A DNA stretch of 17,803 bases from JBBECF01 sp040881945 (lineage in GTDB: Bacteria; Pseudomonadota; Alphaproteobacteria; Dongiales; Dongiaceae): NCBI GenBank assembly GCA_040881945.1, contig JBBECF010000145.1, positions 1 through 17,803 on the forward strand. The letters are read 5' to 3'. Below are positions 15,999 to 17,803 of the stretch, piece after piece (position 1 is the stretch's first letter; the number at the start of each line of letters is the position of its first letter). The notes beneath the pieces are model-generated. The model ran no database searches. It was given only the letters and a program-made list of their open reading frames with translations, and was not told where the DNA came from. Both the position numbers and the translations under genes were made by a program.

Positions 15999-17225
15999 TC
16001 ATTCTACCTTGCTGTCGGGCGTCTCCAGCCAGGGCGCGGGATTGATGGGTTGTCCGCCGCGGCGAAGTTCCACATAGAGTTTCGGGCTTCCGCCCGCCGA
16101 TGGCCCCATGACCCCCACGGGCTCGCCGCCGAGGAGCCACTGCCCCACCACGGCGTCGATCCGACCCAGTCCTGCGAGCAGCGTATGATATCCCCCACCG
16201 TGTTCGATGATCAAGATTTCGCCATAGCCGCGAAACGGCCCGCGAAACGCGATCCGGCCGTCATAGGGCGCCACGACCTGGGCCTGCGGGCGGGTCTCGA
16301 TGGTGATGCCGCGGCTGTACAGGTCCGTGTCGCGGGCCTCGCCGTAGCGGCCGATCAGCCGGCCGCGGGCCGGCGGCGTCAGGCCGGCGCGCTCGGCCGG
16401 GAAGGGCCGGATGTCGGTCGGGCGCTCGAGGCGCAGCGTCGCCGCCGGCTGCGCCGCTCGCCTCGGCGAAGCCTCCGGCGTAGCCAGGGCCGGCGGCGCT
16501 GCCGGCGGCGCCAGCCGCGACAGCAGGTCGCGCATGTCTCGGGCCTCGCCGGCCAGCGCGGCCACGCGCTCGGCGGCGCCCCGCTGCTCGGCCGCGGTCG
16601 TCTGCTGCAATCCCTTCTTGCGCTCGACCAGCGCGCCCAGGCGGTCGCGTTCCGCTTGCAGGCCGAGCACGGCCCCGGCCATCGCCTCGCGCCGGCCGCG
16701 GATATCGTCCTGCATCTGGCGCAACGCCTCGATCTCCTGGCGCAAGCCGCGCGCGCGCGCCGCCACCGCCGGCACGGCGACGCGCAGCAGCATGGCGCTG
16801 CGCACCGTGTCGACCGGCCGGCGCGGACCCAGCATCAGCGCCTGCGGCGGCTGCAGCGACAGCCGCTGCAGGGCCGCCAGCGTGGCGGCCATCTGGGCCT
16901 GGCGGCGCACCAACTCGGCGCCCGCCAGGGCCGCCCCCACTTCGAGATCGGTCAGCTCCGATTCCAGGGCCGTGAGACGTTCCTCCTGGTCCTGGGCCGC
17001 CTTGGCGGCGGCGACCAGCTCGCCCTGGAGCGCGCGGACCTCCGCGGCCAGCGCCTCCGCCGCCGCACGCAAGGCCTGCGCCCGGTCCTGGCCCTCGACC
17101 AGCCCCTGCTCGACCTCGCGCAGCCGCGCGCCGTCGTCTTCGGCGGCAGCGGCGGCGATGGCCCAGGCGACCGCTAGCGCCGGCAGGGCCGGCGCCAGGC
17201 TGCGGAAACGGGTTGATGCAATCAT
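15999..17225 (-). CDS. envC: Murein hydrolase activator EnvC
   Basis: About 408 residues. The signal peptide is followed by a long coiled coil (about residues 30-240, rich in LEALRAE-type heptads), a Pro/Ala linker with an intragenic repeat, and a C-terminal LytM (M23-like) domain. The LytM zinc ligands are missing: the region GRYGEARDTDLYSRGITIE lacks the usual His/Asp pair, and KLYVELRR replaces the H-x-H motif. It is therefore not an active peptidase but an activator of periplasmic amidases at the septum, as known for EnvC. ATG 17225 gives a compact signal peptide; ATG 17240 is an alternative adding five residues. First gene of the envC-ctpA-deacetylase-rppH group. Confidence 0.88.
   Translation of the reverse strand: MIASTRFRSLAPALPALAVAWAIAAAAAEDDGARLREVEQGLVEGQDRAQALRAAAEALAAEVRALQGELVAAAKAAQDQEERLTALESELTDLEVGAALAGAELVRRQAQMAATLAALQRLSLQPPQALMLGPRRPVDTVRSAMLLRVAVPAVAARARGLRQEIEALRQMQDDIRGRREAMAGAVLGLQAERDRLGALVERKKGLQQTTAAEQRGAAERVAALAGEARDMRDLLSRLAPPAAPPALATPEASPRRAAQPAATLRLERPTDIRPFPAERAGLTPPARGRLIGRYGEARDTDLYSRGITIETRPQAQVVAPYDGRIAFRGPFRGYGEILIIEHGGGYHTLLAGLGRIDAVVGQWLLGGEPVGVMGPSAGGSPKLYVELRRGGQPINPAPWLETPDSKVE
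16457..16496 (+). repeat. Intragenic ~40-bp repeat, copy in envC
   Basis: This matches 1675-1714 at 37 of 40 positions in the same strand orientation. Because envC runs on the minus strand, it is translated from the opposite strand and encodes a different peptide (about PPALATPEASPRR) in the linker between coiled coil and LytM domain. Confidence 0.8.
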
Positions 17226-17276
17226 GACTCGCGGCACCATAGGCCGGCGCCGCGGCCGGCGAAAGCGTCCCGACGA

Positions 17277-17393
17277 CTAGTGTCCCGTCCCCGAAATTCG
17301 TTTCACGAATTTCGGGGTGAACGGGCCACTATTTGAATCTAGTGGCCTGCTTATCCCAGAAATTCGAAACGAATTTCTGGGGCAGGACACTAG
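17277..17393. mobile_element. MITE-like element with three hairpins
   Basis: The terminal inverted repeats 17277-17300 and 17370-17393 match at 21 of 24 positions and start with CTAGTGTCC. Flanking CTAG on both ends could be a 4-base target duplication. Inside are three hairpins: 13-bp arms at 17289-17317 with a 3-base loop, 8-bp arms at 17324-17347, and 12-bp arms at 17355-17381. There is no coding capacity. It fills the space between rlmH and envC, and its right end supplies the rlmH stop codon. Confidence 0.7.
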
Positions 17394-17803
17394 GCCCGGT
17401 GATAGGGGTGGCCGCTCAGGATCTGCTGCGCCCGATAGAGCTGTTCGGCCAACAGGCCGCGCACCAGCAGATGCGGCCAGGTCATCGCGCCCAGCGACAG
17501 CACCAGGTCGGCGCGCGCACGCACGGCCTCGCCATGCCCCTCGGCGCCGCCGATCAGGAAGGCGATATCGCTCACGCCCTCGTCGCGCCAGGCCGCCAGC
17601 CGCGCCGCGAACCCGGCGCTGTCGAACGTCCGGCCGCGTTCGTCGAGCGCCACGACGCACAGGTCCTTCGCCTTCGGCAGGGCGGCCAGCAGCAACTCGG
17701 CCTCGCGCGCCCGCAACCGCTCCGGCGGCAGCTTGCGGCGCTCCTCGACCTCGCTCAGCGCGACCGGCCAGGCGATCCGGCGCCGGTAGTCCTCGAACAG
17801 CTC
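17390..17803 (-). CDS. rlmH: 23S rRNA pseudouridine-1915 N3-methyltransferase RlmH (5' end beyond window)
   Basis: The C-terminal 137 residues of RlmH, a SPOUT methyltransferase that methylates pseudouridine 1915 in helix 69 of 23S rRNA on assembled ribosomes. Visible marks are the SAM-binding loop FLIGGAEGHG, LSLGAMTWPHLLVRGLLAEQLYRAQQI and the conserved C-terminus GHPYHRA. The start lies outside the window; about 15-20 residues are missing compared with the usual ~155. The protein ends at the normal family C-terminus, but the TAG stop itself is part of the terminal repeat of the adjacent MITE-like element. Upstream of envC on the same strand, separated only by that element. Confidence 0.95.
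   Translation of the reverse strand, partial: ELFEDYRRRIAWPVALSEVEERRKLPPERLRAREAELLLAALPKAKDLCVVALDERGRTFDSAGFAARLAAWRDEGVSDIAFLIGGAEGHGEAVRARADLVLSLGAMTWPHLLVRGLLAEQLYRAQQILSGHPYHRA

Overview
The window looks like the chromosome of a high-GC alphaproteobacterium, probably Rhodospirillales-like. The reasons are the very GC-rich codon use, the stand-alone F1-ATPase operon in the order delta-alpha-gamma-beta-epsilon with no F0 genes beside it, the DUF484 gene, and the conserved minus-strand block rlmH > envC > ctpA > divergent polysaccharide deacetylase > rppH. Genus-level placement is inference only.

Layout. (1) 47-1436, minus strand: a transaldolase-like fructose-6-phosphate aldolase followed by a DUF484/GAF-like protein. 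(2) 1630-3885, plus strand: priA, the replication-restart helicase, divergent from (1). (3) 4031-8963, plus strand: atpHAGDC, which encodes the whole F1 sector of ATP synthase, with a pair of hairpin repeats lodged between atpD and atpC. (4) 9029-9844, plus strand: a ferritin-like/desaturase-like di-iron protein. (5) 9845-12960: an accessory island with toxin-antitoxin content. It holds an MNT/HEPN pair preceded by a frameshifted small gene (minus), an unrecognised low-GC gene (plus), a solitary HigA/Xre-like antitoxin with a damaged N-terminus (minus), and a complete higBA module (plus) with a readable promoter and operator. Several short dispersed repeats lie between these genes. (6) 12964-17225, minus strand: rppH, divergent polysaccharide deacetylase, ctpA and envC, tightly packed and probably co-transcribed. 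(7) 17277-17393: a MITE-like element. (8) 17390-17803: rlmH, cut off by the window end.

How the genes work together. The core genes cover energy (F1-ATPase), replication restart (PriA), 23S rRNA methylation (RlmH), septal peptidoglycan remodelling (EnvC, the deacetylase-like protein, CtpA protease) and mRNA turnover (RppH). The accessory island sits in the atpC-rppH junction, which I recall as being close together in other alphaproteobacteria, so it looks like an insertion hot spot.

The most interesting points are these. Three copies of a ~40-bp repeat lie inside the coding regions of priA, the deacetylase and envC. The MITE-like element supplies the stop codon of rlmH. The higBA promoter predicts a leaderless toxin mRNA. 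The MNT/HEPN operon has an extra first gene that reads correctly only after a frameshift. No wholly new multi-gene defence system can be claimed from sequence alone; the best candidates for novelty are the frameshifted gene ahead of MNT/HEPN and the orphan gene at 10975-11421.
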